From Toxotes chatareus (taxonomy: Eukaryota > Chordata > Actinopteri > Toxotidae): a stretch of 64,000 bases of DNA. The DNA lies in the NCBI GenBank assembly GCA_016801885.1, contig CM028895.1, positions 1,731,501-1,795,500 of the forward strand, read 5' to 3'. Every line of letters starts with the position of its first letter. Within the stretch, counting starts at the first letter, position 1. A model generated the notes under the pieces. The model saw nothing but the letters and a program-made list of their open reading frames with translations. It made no database searches and was not told the origin of the DNA. This document shows positions 1-14,625 of this stretch, piece after piece. A program made the position numbers and the translations under genes.

Positions 1-517
1 GAAGCATGATGACTGTTTGTAAGCCACGGTTCGCCACTTCTGACTGCTGATCCTCTGGCATTTCAAATTCAGTGACATGTCTCACCAACGTTTGAATGGA
101 TTGGCATGAAATCTGCTTTTTTTTATCATTCCAACTACGTTTTACTTTATTGACTGTCTGCTTACAACTACGCCACAGTGTTTTGACCCATTTATTAAAT
201 GTATGTTTACTCGTCAGGTCAAAGTAAACTGTTACCGTGGTTTCATAAACATGCTGTGTAGCCGTGTGTTTAAAAAAAGCTCCTGCACAGTAAGAAAGAA
301 ATGAGGCCACACTTCAAACGAACACGTAAACATAACACAAACACTCTTTACATCTACAGTCCAACATGGTGAGGACTGTACACAGCAACACATCCTGTGA
401 CTGTGGCCACCGAGCCTTCACAGATCCCAGAGCCGCACATTCAGGTCCAGCAAACGCAGGAACAGATGCTCGACTTTCTGCAGGTCTCAGAGTGTTTGCT
501 CTTTCTCTCCTCTGCAG
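1..517 (+). other. Intron of the CNK-family gene, left edge of window
   Basis: This stretch lies upstream of the first recognisable exon and ends in a pyrimidine-rich acceptor (ctctcctctgcag) at 505-517. I see no exon, RNA gene or repeat I can name. It is probably intron, because the exon beginning at 518 starts in the middle of a PH-type domain, so earlier exons must lie to the left of the window. Confidence 0.6.
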
Positions 518-3500
518 GCTGAGAAAGCAGAAGGATTCGTCAACTTGTCCGGCTTCACCATCGAACAGGCCAAACAGTGCAGGAAGAAACAGTACGACAT
601 GTTTTTTTTTTTTTTGGTTTGTTCTGTCTGTGTTACTGTGAAACATTTTGTGATGGCTGATAAGTGGAAAGAAAAAAAAAATTCAAAAAACCACCAACAG
701 GTGCCTGTGGTCAAACTGCCACCTGCACATTCAGTCAGTATGAAGCTGCACCAACACACTGCACATATCCAGCTGTGCAGACGGACATTTTAGTTTTTGT
801 TTTGTTTGAACTTCTCTATTAATTTATAAAAGGCTGCCACTTCCTGAAGAACCCTTACCGCGTCTTTTCCAGTTTTGCTGGTTGGGGCTCAAAATTATTT
901 TACAGAAAACTGTAAAACACTGAGCACAAATGAAACGTGTCTGAAGCATGACACGTGTCCCACCTGTCCTCTGCCTCTGCCAGGCTTTGAAGAGGCTTTG
1001 AAGTGTATGAGCGTGTACAGGGCCCCTCATTAGCAAAGTCAGTCCCCAGCCATTGTGATGATGATGTTACTAACTGCTCCTTTGTGTTGCTCGTGTTGTT
1101 GCAGTGCCATTACAGCCACTCATCCAGAGATTGTGACCATTTTTATTGCGGCAGAGAGCTTCACAGAGATGAACAAGTGAGTGTTTTTATTTTATTTTCA
1201 CATTTGATGTAAAACTGTTGATGACTTTACAGAGGAGCCTTGGTAATTAGTGCAGTCGTTGTTAGAACATAAACCAGGTTCAGGGCGAAATGGACCAGGC
1301 TCGACTGGTCATCCTGTGCGGTTCTGCGTTGGCCAATCACATGCTTTCAGCCACACATTCCTGATTTGTGAACTGCTGATTGGCCTTTAAACACTGTGTT
1401 AATGCAGGGCTGATTTTAATCTGACTGCCGACACATCGCTCACTCTCACCAGCTGCCTGATGCTGTTTCAGTCTTAATTTAGGAGACGCTTTGCATTCAG
1501 CTGCTATAAGAACAAAAGCCAGATGTCAGCAAAAACTGGAAGTACAGTCCTACCGAGTAAACAAGTGCTGCTCAGAGAGTTACCCTGTGAGAGCTCAGGG
1601 TCCCTCCTTCCTTCCTTTTACAGAACTGAGTCACATCTAAACACTGATACGAGCTACAGCGTAGGGGTGGGTCAGAGTTCATTAACAGAACTGAAAATGT
1701 AACGTGTGTCCAGGTGGTGGTGCTAGAGGAAATGTCACAGGGTCATTAAAATCAGAGGATTTCATCATTTGGGAGCAGGAATGTGATCTGTCTGTTAGAT
1801 TTAGATTTGTGTGTGTGTGTGTGTGTGTGTGTGAGTTTGAATTTTTGGGAAGTTGGTGGGACAAGAGGAAAAGTCAGAGCATCTCTACAATCATTAGGAT
1901 TCATCCTCTGGGAACCACGAGCATCTGCAGATTTACTATCAGTCCAGTTAATAAATGTTGAGATCTTTCACTCTTTCACTTTGAGAGACAGAAAGAGGAG
2001 GAAGAGGAACTAAATCTATTTTTGTCTGTTTTTCATCAACTTCTTCTTTGTTTTTTTTTTTGAGGGGGCTATAACATGAAAACGATGAGTCATTGTCGTA
2101 CGTCATGTTGAGTGTTGTGTTGTGTTGTGTTGCTGTAGCATTAAAGGCAGTGTGCATGTTTGCAGGTGGATCAGTAAACTGTCGGAGGCAGCCGAGCTGT
2201 GTGAAGGGGTCGACGCTAAAGGTCAGACGCTCAGTGATAAACCTGGACGATGTAGCTTCAGTGACACACACACACACACTTTCTTCCTTCTTCCTTTAAT
2301 CTTTCTTCCTTTCATTCTGCATCTTTCCTTTCATTTTCCTTCTTTCTCTCTTTCATTCTCCCTTTCCTTGTCTTCCTGTCCTTCACAATTTCTTCCATTA
2401 TTTTTTTTTTCACCCATCATTATATCATCTTCCCTTTCTTCACTCTTTTTCTTTCACTTCTTCCTGTCCTTCAATCTTTCTTTCAGTCTTTCTCCTTTAT
2501 TTTTGTGATCCCTTCTTCCCTCATCCCTCCTCGACATTGATTCTCTTCCTATGTTTGCATCACATCCATCCATCCATTCACCCTTTCCTTCCTTCCTTCC
2601 TTCCTGTGTGCAGAGTGCTACAGTGAGGGCAGTGATCAGGAGGCTGAGGAGTGTGTGTCCACCTGTTCTCAGGACTCTGAACAGGAAACGGCAGAATCAG
2701 AAAACGTAAGTCACAGTGTGAAAAGTTTGAAAAGTCACGGAGGAGTTTTATCTGGATCCAGATGTCTGAGACCCTCCTCTGTGCTTCCCACAGGGAGAGC
2801 TCCTTCAGACTCCCTGTGAGCCTCCATCCTCCACCCCTCCCTCTACAGTAACACCTGACGGCACAGGTGGAAGCTGCTCGGAGGGAGGAGCCCTGAACGC
2901 AGACAGAGGAGGAGCGGGCTCGGAGAGTGGTGAGCGCCTCCCCAGGCCGGACGGAGCCGGTGGAGCAGCGTCCCTCCCTCTGATCCACGTCGGAGAGAAA
3001 ACAGAAGAGGAGGCCGTCCATGGTGAACACCTGGAACTGCACCTGGTCACCAAACCTGCTGCTGCTTTAAGTTACTGAACCTCTCGTGTGTGTGTTTCCA
3101 GAGAAGCCACCTGATGAGATGGAGACTCTCTACAACCACCTGAAGACGGCCAGCTTGTCTCCGATGGGACAGTCCAGCCAGAGGGACTTCAGAGCGTCGT
3201 TCATCCGGCGATGTAAAAACGACAAGGTCAACGAGAAGCTTCACGTGCTCAGGATCCTCAGGAGCACGTTAAAGGTGAGTCCGGCCTTTGGTCTTTGACC
3301 CAGTCAGACAGCTCAGGTGATGGAGAGCAACGGAGTACATTTACCCAAGTACTGTAACAACCTGTGTCTGTACCTGTACCTGAGTATTTTAGTTTTACAT
3401 TTTAAACTTTAATTCACTGGTTGATTCGATGCTTCTCTCTCGTCCTCCAGGCCAAAGAGCTGGAGCTGACGGCGGTGGAGCAGATCCTGACCGACCCAGC

Positions 3501-3609
3501 TCTCACTGCGACCGCATACAGACAGTGGAGACTCTCCAACCTCATCCTGCTGCAGGAGATGAGTCATGACAGTGCGGCAGCAGGGGGCGCTGCACAGCTG
3601 AGCGGCTGA
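518..3609 (+). CDS. CNK/IPCEF1-family scaffold protein, 3' end (seven exons, partial)
   Basis: Seven exons join in frame: 518-591, 1105-1176, 2166-2221, 2614-2705, 2794-3022, 3102-3274 and 3451-3609 (TGA 3607-3609). They give the last 284 residues. The first three exons encode the second half of a PH domain (EGFVNLSGFTIEQAKQCRKK, then FIAAESFTEMNKWISKLSEA). An acidic, Ser/Gly-rich linker follows, then a conserved C-terminal block containing SFIRRCKNDKVNEKLH and ILTDPALTATAYRQW. This order resembles connector enhancer of KSR (CNKSR1-3) and IPCEF1, membrane scaffolds that bind Raf/KSR or cytohesin partners; the functional statement is family knowledge. The upstream SAM, CRIC and PDZ domains would lie outside the window. 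All junctions are GT-AG and phase-consistent. I cannot tell which CNKSR paralogue it is from this fragment, so no symbol is given. No canonical AATAAA is visible between 3610 and 4180. Confidence 0.75.
1700..1985 (+). repeat. Teleost dispersed repeat, two units around a GT microsatellite
   Basis: Two related units flank a (GT)n run at 1808-1833. Unit 1 (about 1711-1785) and unit 2 (about 1860-1980) share 'agaggaaa.gtca', and unit 2 continues with 'attaggattcatcctctggg' and a 'gttgagat' tail. The same sequence family recurs at 20717-20860 and, inverted, at 44820-44880. It sits in an intron of the CNK-family gene. I recognise the wording as a common fish repeat but cannot name the class. Confidence 0.6.
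2270..2612 (+). repeat. Long polypyrimidine (CTTT/CCTT) tract before an exon
   Basis: About 340 bases are almost pure C/T on the plus strand, starting after a short (CA)n and ending in the acceptor cag at 2611-2613. Simple units such as cttt, tcct and ccttccttcctt recur without a fixed period. The tract forms nearly the whole 3' half of the intron between exons 2166-2221 and 2614-2705. Open frames within it are low-complexity Ser/Phe/Leu strings and not genes. Confidence 0.85.
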
Positions 3610-4181
3610 CAGGTCCACACCGAGGATAAACGTGATAAACATCGTTTTACACTGGTGGTTTAAAAAAAACCCATCTGAACACTGAAGCACCCGAATTCTT
3701 CTGGATCTAACGATTTAATGAAGTTACACGACACCTCAGCCACTCCATGTTTGTGAAACAGCAGGTGTGTGTGTGTCTCATTGCTGGAAAAAGTCCACAC
3801 TACAACCTCAAACCAGTGATCTTTTAGATTTAGACACTGGAGAAAGATGCAGGTTTGAATCACCTGACTCTAACGAGTGCCGGTCTGTTAATATAGGTCA
3901 TTTAACTGTGGGAGGGTCTAAACCCAACTGACCAACCAAAACAACTAAACAAAAACCTACCTGGTGTTTCATCTGATTAATATTAATCCTTTGTATTTTC
4001 TGTATTTAATATTTCCAGCAGTAAATTGTTTCATAGCTTAAACGGCCCGTTTGTGTGACCTCTCAACACACCACATTCAGACGTTCAAGCGAGCAAACAC
4101 ACTTCGCCGGTGACCACACCAGCTGTTTGGGATCCTTCACAGGAATCAAAGAGACGTCCAACAACAATGACAGTAAACAAA
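3610..4181. other. Convergent intergenic spacer, 3' UTRs
   Basis: The stop codons of the CNK-family gene (3609) and rps7 (4201, minus strand) face each other across about 590 bases. The spacer should hold the 3' UTR of the CNK-family gene. I see no ORF, RNA gene or canonical poly(A) signal for the plus-strand gene, so its 3' end cannot be fixed. Confidence 0.6.
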
Positions 4182-4187
4182 TTTATT
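4182..4187 (-). promoter_or_regulatory. rps7: Poly(A) signal AATAAA of rps7
   Basis: Read on the minus strand, AATAAA starts 13 bases after the TAA stop. It is the only canonical signal close to the stop, and would give the very short 3' UTR usual for ribosomal protein genes. Confidence 0.8.
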
Positions 4188-4200
4188 TTGTCATCTGCAT

Positions 4201-8516
<4,316 letters not shown>

Positions 8517-9242
8517 ACCGGATCATCGCGAGAGTTGAATTAATCCATTGCCAGAGAGCAGCGCTAATATCGCGAGAGCTTTTGCAGTCCACGCTTTGTG
8601 TTGCATTCAGTTGAGTGGGAAAATAGAAAGAGAAGCCGTCATTCCCTCTTAACCCCGCCTTATAAACAGTATATAGCTCCAATATAAATCGATAAATAGA
8701 TTGTATTAGTATTGATATCTCGCCCGAAGTTTGCTGACAGTCCTGTAGTTCTTTTCACTAAGCAGAAATTCACGACAACCCCAAATGAACTACAAATCTT
8801 TGGTTTACGTGAACATTTTGCCCACTTAGCCCACGGTAATTCCTATTTAAACGATAAGACCTGAATGCAACATCAGAACATCGCGAGACTCTGCAGAGAA
8901 CGCGGACTCTTGCTAACTAGCAAAACATTGCTGTTTTGCTTTTGTCTTTTAGGCGTTGCTGCGCTTTTCAGGTTTTAAACAAATACTTATTTCTGAGCCA
9001 TAAGGCTACAAGGCCGGTTATACGAATGTTTTGTTTATTATGAAAAATTTTTGAGCGTTTGTGTAACTTTTGTTATTCAGAGGAAGTAGTTAGCTTCGGC
9101 TGCTGTTTTTTCCCATAGCTCTACGTTTTTTCCATAGCAAAACACGTACAGACCAGTGAGTTTTAATGATATTTTATTGCGTTTAAGCCAGCATCACAAT
9201 GTTAGCCACTTCCGTTCCACGGCAGTTTATTTGCAGAGAGTG
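8517..9242. promoter_or_regulatory. Divergent housekeeping promoter of rps7 and rnaseh1
   Basis: The 726 bases between the inferred rps7 start (8516, minus) and the rnaseh1 ATG (9243, plus) contain three perfect TCGCGAGA boxes at 8526-8533, 8570-8577 and 8881-8888. Two lie 10 and 54 bases upstream of the rps7 start; the third lies nearer the presumed rnaseh1 start. The TCTCGCGA element marks TATA-less housekeeping promoters and is bound by BANP (established knowledge). No clear TATA box is seen at a suitable distance from either gene. The rnaseh1 transcription start and any 5' UTR intron cannot be fixed by eye. Confidence 0.7.
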
Positions 9243-11880
9243 ATGTTTAGGCTGACTGGTCTTTTCAGAGGAGTACGAAGGACCGTCTGCAGCGCCGCCG
9301 ACGACATGGCGAAGGGCAAGTTTTTCTACGCAGTAAAGAAAGGATTCAGACCTGGAGTCTACACTTCGTGGTGAGACTGTTCACATCTTAATGTCAGCAC
9401 ATTTTTCTTTAAGAATGTCAAAGCCACTGATCCCGCAAAACGCATTTGCTTCAGTGCGATGAGTCACACGCCAAATTCAATTCCGATTTCTGGCGTTTAA
9501 AAACAAAACAACACGAATCAGTAAGTAGAGTAATCAGTACAATCCACACTGTAATTCGGCATGGAAGAAATCACGTTAGCAACTGCTTATTTGAATTATT
9601 ACATTCCATTTTCCTTCTCTAAAACGTTCAGTGTGGGCAGTGTCGAGCAACCAGCGGACGACATGAGCATTATAAGGCCACGCCACATTTATACAACTGC
9701 TGCAATACCCATTCATTTGAGTCATTCATTTCAGATTACTGGAATTATTAATCATTATTCTCCTGTTTTTCAATATTATTTAGGGATGAATGTAAGAGTC
9801 AGGTGGACAAATTTCCATCTGCCTCTTTCAAGAAATTTGCATCAGAGAAAGATGCCTGGGCGTTCGTCAGAGGAGTTAAACCTTCTGTGTCCCCAGAGGT
9901 CGCCAAAGGTACACTCCAGCAGATTCGTAGATATAAGGGGCACAAAAGCAATTTTCTGATTTCAAATTGGCCAAAATGACAGTAAATTTGTGTCTGCTAT
10001 TTTCAGCAGCTCAGAGTGTGGAATCAGCCGTCACTCTTCTTCCTAAAAGAGGCCCAGAGCCTCTGGAGTACATCCCTCTTGGTAAGAAGAGGTGTCATTC
10101 AGAGGAGGTGGTGTCCCCACCCAAACGAGTCAAACAGTCAGAAAGCTCATCTTCAGAAAGCACAGACGGATTCACATACATGGGTAAGATGTTCAAACTG
10201 TCTGTGGAGATTAGATAAACGTGCTAATCATTTTTGATGTAGAGCTTTTACTTTTTCCAACTTGAGTTGAAAGGTGGGCATTTTTGAAAAAATGTGGGTA
10301 GATAATCTGTGAACTGATTTAGTGACGTGGTACTTAACATATTCTGATGGCTGTTAAATTTCAAATGGCATCAAATTGAAGTCCAGCAGGCTTGACAGTG
10401 TCACTTTACTCAGTGCTGTTCTCCCTTCATCCAGGTGACGCTGTAGTTGTTTACACTGACGGCTGCTGCTCAAACAACGGAAAGCACAAAGCCCAAGCTG
10501 GCATCGGAGTGTACTGGGGCCATAACCACCCCCTGTGAGAAAACACACACACACACATTAGACAGGCAGCTTTACACTGTAACTGAATTGAAGACACCTG
10601 TGTTCAAAATCTCCACAGCAAGAATGAAATAAACAAATCCAAAAAGTTTGTCACAATCATTGCTGCTTTTCTGCAGAAATGTCGCAGAGCGGCTACAGGG
10701 AAGACCAACCAACCAGCGGGCAGAGATACAGGTAAACATCTCTCATCACATCTCAGCACAAGTGCTGTAGTTTGAAGAGTCAGACAGATGTAATGCACAC
10801 ATCTGCCAGAACCATAAATGGATAAAGATAAAAAGTTTTCTATTAAATTTGTTTTTTTTGTGTGTTTTTTTTTTATGCTGAAGTCTAAAGAGAAACTCTT
10901 CCTCCTTGCTCTGCTCTAAGTTATTATCTTTAAACTAGGGTGTCTGCAGCTCTGTGAAGTCTCACCATGTCTCAGATTTAAACAAAAATGTCCTCAAAGG
11001 CTTGCAAAGGCCTTAAAATGTGTTATTAGCAAATGTGTTTGTATGTGTGTGTGTGTATATATATATCTCTTTGTTTGTGTATAAACCAGGCAGCCTGCAG
11101 AGCGTTGGAACAGGCCAAAGAGAGGAACATTAACAAGTTGGTTCTTTACACCGACAGCATGTTTACAATCAATGGTGATTCACATTTTGATTTTGAAACA
11201 TGGACTCTGCTGAATCTAATTCTGATCGAAAGTGTTGGTTTTCATTACTGTCGTTTGTCAGGCTCAGATTTTTGAATGTCGCCATATGAGGCTCACCATG
11301 TCCTTTGTAGTGTTGGGTCTGAAGTTTGTGCATTGTTTGCTGCAGGTGTGACCAAGTGGGTGAAGAACTGGAAGCTGAACGGCTGGAGGCTGAAGTCTGG
11401 GGGTCAGGTCATCAACAAAGAAGACTTCATGAAGCTGGACAGACTGAACACAGAGCTGGAGGTGATCTGGGTAAGTATCAGCCTTCTTCACAAAATTAAA
11501 AAAAAAGGAACACAGGTGTGCCTAATAAAGTGGCCACTGTGTGTATGTAATGATGGTGACACCACAGGAAAGATTCCTGTGTGTGTGTGTGTGTGTGTGT
11601 GTAAACGCACACATCTTGTAAATTACTATGTTAATAAAAAGAATATTTAATGACATGGTCTCAAAGAAATGTCATGTCTTTACAGGCCTGATGCATTATT
11701 TCCTCTTTCTCACTCTTCCTCTCCTTCCTCCTCTTCCTCCAGATGCATATTCCAGGTCATGTGGGCTACAGAGGCAACGAGGAGGCTGACAGACTGTCGA
11801 GAGAAGGAGCAGCGAAGCCTTTAAAGAAGCAGAATGATGAAAGAGATGATTACGATTATGAGGATCTTCTGCAGGACTGA
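9243..11880 (+). CDS. rnaseh1: Ribonuclease H1, complete, eight exons
   Basis: Exons 9243-9370, 9784-9908, 10007-10183, 10435-10534, 10677-10731, 11090-11174, 11346-11470 and 11743-11880 total 933 bases, 310 residues plus TGA, all phases consistent. The enzyme cleaves RNA in RNA-DNA hybrids in nucleus and mitochondria. Residues 1-21 (Arg-rich, no acidic residue before the closing Asp pair) look like a mitochondrial leader, and Met22 starts MAKGKFFYAVKKG, the usual nuclear start. The hybrid-binding domain spans about 27-72. A basic, Ser-rich linker follows. The catalytic domain spans about 144-290 with Asp152 (YTDGCCSNNG), Glu193 (NQRAEIQ), Asp217 (LYTDSMFTING), His271 (HIPGHVGYRG) and Asp281 (EEADRLSREG). 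It is slightly longer than the human protein. An upstream in-frame ATG at 9156 exists but the leader-like start at 9243 fits the family better. Confidence 0.96.
11510..11560 (+). repeat. Short dispersed-repeat end in rnaseh1 intron 7
   Basis: The segment reads 'cacaggtgtgcctaataaag' followed by 'tggccactgtgtg'. I recognise this as a phrase common in fish genomes, probably the end of a non-autonomous DNA transposon, but only one end is visible here. Confidence 0.35.
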
Positions 11881-12032
11881 CCGTGTCTGGTTTATCAGCC
11901 AGACTGCTTTGATTTGGAGGTTTGTTTTTCCTCACAACAGAGCTTGTGACTAAACCGAAACTCGGTTGGGGAAGTTTGCGTTGCGTCGGTTTTTCTGTTG
12001 AATGTTCATTTTTAATTTATGTTTCTGCTCTG

Positions 12033-12038
12033 AATAAA
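12033..12038 (+). promoter_or_regulatory. rnaseh1: Poly(A) signal AATAAA of rnaseh1
   Basis: AATAAA lies 153 bases after the TGA, followed by a T/GT-rich stretch (gttctcagtttcatctgtaa). It is the first canonical signal downstream of the gene. Confidence 0.8.
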
Positions 12039-12059
12039 GTTCTCAGTTTCATCTGTAAC

Positions 12060-13480
12060 CACCTGATTTTTGTATTGTGATGCAACATGAAATCAGAGTC
12101 AGCCAGTATGAGGTTTCTTCCAAGAATTCTTTTTACTTTATTTTTTTGTTGTTTTTATTTATTATTTTTTTTAAGAGAGGAGGAGATGAAGACAGAGAAA
12201 GGAAGGAGGGTATTGATGAAGAAGAGGAAACAGATGAGGAAAGCGCTTTCGACCGAGGTGAGGAATGAAGGAAATGAGGAGGGGAAATGAAATTAGAAGA
12301 AAAAGAAGGAAGGTAGGAAAAGCTTCATGAGGAACAGTGTGTGGTATGATGGGAAGAACTGTTTGCTTGCTTGTAGTGCAGTCGTTCATCCAGCAGGAGG
12401 AGCTCCATGTCATTATTAGGGCCACACACAAGGATTTTGGGTTTATTTAAGGATCAGTTCCAGTGCTCATTGTTTCATACATGTCATTACCTGTGGAGTA
12501 TTGTTTTCTGAATCCGGGAAAATCCAGTCATAAAATTTAACTGGGAGGTATCTGCTCCCAGTTTGACAAAGTGGCGTATGGAGATATTCTGTTAACATGT
12601 ACTTGTTTCCGTGCTCATCATAAATGATTATGTTTAAAGGAAATTTCAGTTGAGTTTGGCAGATTGAGCAGTTTAAAGCTGGTCAGAGAGAGAGAGAGTC
12701 ATCTCACACTGTTTCCACCTCCCAGCGGAAACGGAGCGAAGGTTTGGTTTCATTTATGAAGATCCCCTTCAGCATCACCAAAACCGAGGTTATTCTCTCA
12801 GGGATCCAATTACACACACCACATTAACACACAACATAAAAATCATATTCCAACACCAACGCATAAAATATAAAACCAGACTGAAAAACAGTAAACAAAG
12901 AAATAAACAAGCTCCAGAAATGAAATATGGTACTGTTAAGTGGTATGAAATTTCTAAGTATCTTGTTTGTCACTAAAGAGCATCTTAAATAAATCCAATT
13001 TAACAGTTATCACATTCATGAGACTGATATAATACCTGAGTGTAAATTACAACTTGGAATTAAATATGTAAAACTATATGATGAAGAGTGAGACTGAGCT
13101 CGGAGATGCAGTTTGAAGAAAAAGATTTTTGAACAAACTGATTATTTGCTTGTTTTTGGAAAATAGGATTTTGTTGGCATGTAATTATGTAGAGAAACGT
13201 CTTAATGAGACTGGATTTTCCTGATTAAACTGCCTAACAGTTTATGAAGTATATATACACAACACCATCAAAGGAGCAGTTTTCTGCAGAGTGAGAACTT
13301 TTACTTTTGATACTTTAAGTATACTCTGTTGATAATACTTTCCTTAAGTAAACTTTAAATTACTTCTACATAAGTAAAACATCTGAGTTCTTCTTCCATC
13401 GCTGCTTCTCGTCTCCTTCCCTTCGACAGACCTACTGCACATGTTCGTAAAAAATAATCTCCAGCTTTCTTTCTGCTGAG
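12060..13480. other. Intergenic, no gene seen
   Basis: AT-rich sequence downstream of rnaseh1. It contains a purine-rich run (12175-12315) and, at about 13280-13400, a degraded copy of the common fish 'acttttactt...taagtaaa...gagttcttcttcc' dispersed repeat. Related fragments of that repeat appear near 3325-3400, 17560-17700 and 26370-26460. I see no coding exon. Confidence 0.55.
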
Positions 13481-13499
13481 GGAAACAGAGCAAGAGAAA

Positions 13500-13770
13500 T
13501 TAGACTCACCCCTCCTCCCTCGCTCCCTTCCTCCTCCTCCTCCTCCTCCTCCTCCTCCTCCGCCGTCCTCTTGCAGTCGGTCAATTGGTCGGTGTCGATG
13601 TTGGAAACAGCAGGACGGAGGCTCGGGGTTCCTCGCTCTGACCTCGACCGCTGCCTCGCGGCAAGCGTGGGGCGCAGTGACCCCGCCAGAGGCAGCCCAG
13701 TCTGAGAGAAAACGCCTCTAGGAGGTCAAAGGTCACCCCTCAGCAGCTTCACCTCCTCGCTGGCTGAGCC
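13500..13770. promoter_or_regulatory. CpG-rich block with a perfect DR1 element (candidate promoter or enhancer)
   Basis: A (CCT)n run at about 13531-13561 leads into a sharply CpG-rich stretch (13560-13700) in otherwise AT-rich DNA. At 13723-13735 it carries AGGTCAAAGGTCA, two perfect half-sites with one-base spacing. DR1 sites are bound by RXR heterodimers, HNF4 and COUP-TF type receptors (established knowledge). The block is 1.5 kb past rnaseh1 and 28 kb upstream of the first myt1l coding exon, so it could be a distal promoter or regulatory island. No transcript is visible. Confidence 0.4.
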
Positions 13771-14099
13771 TCGTTAGCACTCCTCCTCCTCGCACACATG
13801 CCTCCTCAGCAGACTGAGCTCTGGCATCAGTCCGCTGCTGCCCTGCTGGAGGGGAGGAAGACCGAGCAAACTGTAAAGAAACTTAACAAACCAGACATTA
13901 GAAACATCCTGCTCACACTTCAGTTAGAGGTTTTGTCAATTTTTAGACCAGAAGTGTCTAAAATAAACCAGAATGTTCTGCTGAGGTTGAAGAACTCTCC
14001 TGACACCTCAAACTGTCTGACACTGAGCGGGGGATGTTCGCTAAAGTGCTCGCAGGGCTGATGGGGAAAAAAAGAAAACTTAATGCAGACATTCAGTAG

Positions 14100-14625
14100 C
14101 TTGACAGACAATAAGCCAGCAGCGGTGTTGTAGCCGGGTCGCTGAAGTCCAATTCCAAGTTGAGTCCCACAAAGTTAGAGATAGCGTGCGAGTCGTGGTC
14201 TTGTTTCATCGTGTCTGAGCTGCTGTGGTCAGTCTCCCAGGTTGACGATGTTATGTCTGAGTCCCTGACATTTAAGTCTAACTTTCTGTCCATGCCACTG
14301 AAGCCATGTCCAAGCCTTAGAGTTAAAGTCGAAGGTCGTGTCTGGAGTTCTGGAGATCGTGTCTAAGTCACCAAGCTCACGCCCGAGTCTCTAAGTTGGA
14401 AAGCTAGTGCCCGAGTTCCCGAAGCCACGACAGAGTCTTTGGGTGAATGTCCCAGGTGCTGAGGTCATGTCTGGAGTTGCTGTCATAATTTCCCAGTCTC
14501 TGCTTTTGTATTAAAGTTGCTGTGGCCTTGTCCGAGTCACAGGGTCACGTCTACGTCACTCAGGTAATGTCCAATTTGCTGAGATCTTGTGCAGGTTGGT
14601 CAGTTGGTTTTTCTGAATGGCTGAG
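14100..14625 (+). repeat. Degenerate minisatellite-like array (GTC-GAGTC motif)
   Basis: Phrases of the type 'atgtctgagtccctgac', 'gtgtctaagtcaccaagc', 'acgcccgagtctctaagt' and 'gtgcccgagttcccgaag' recur roughly every 20-35 bases over about 500 bases. The units drift strongly but keep a TGTC/GCCC-GAGT-CC core. I read it as an old tandem array within a fish repeat family rich in 'gagtc' words. No coding signal. Confidence 0.55.

Noticed and set aside
13798..14061. 87-codon plus-strand frame beginning just after the CpG-rich block
   Set aside because: Tempting as a first exon because of its position, but composition and residue pattern match no protein I know and there is no flanking splice evidence.
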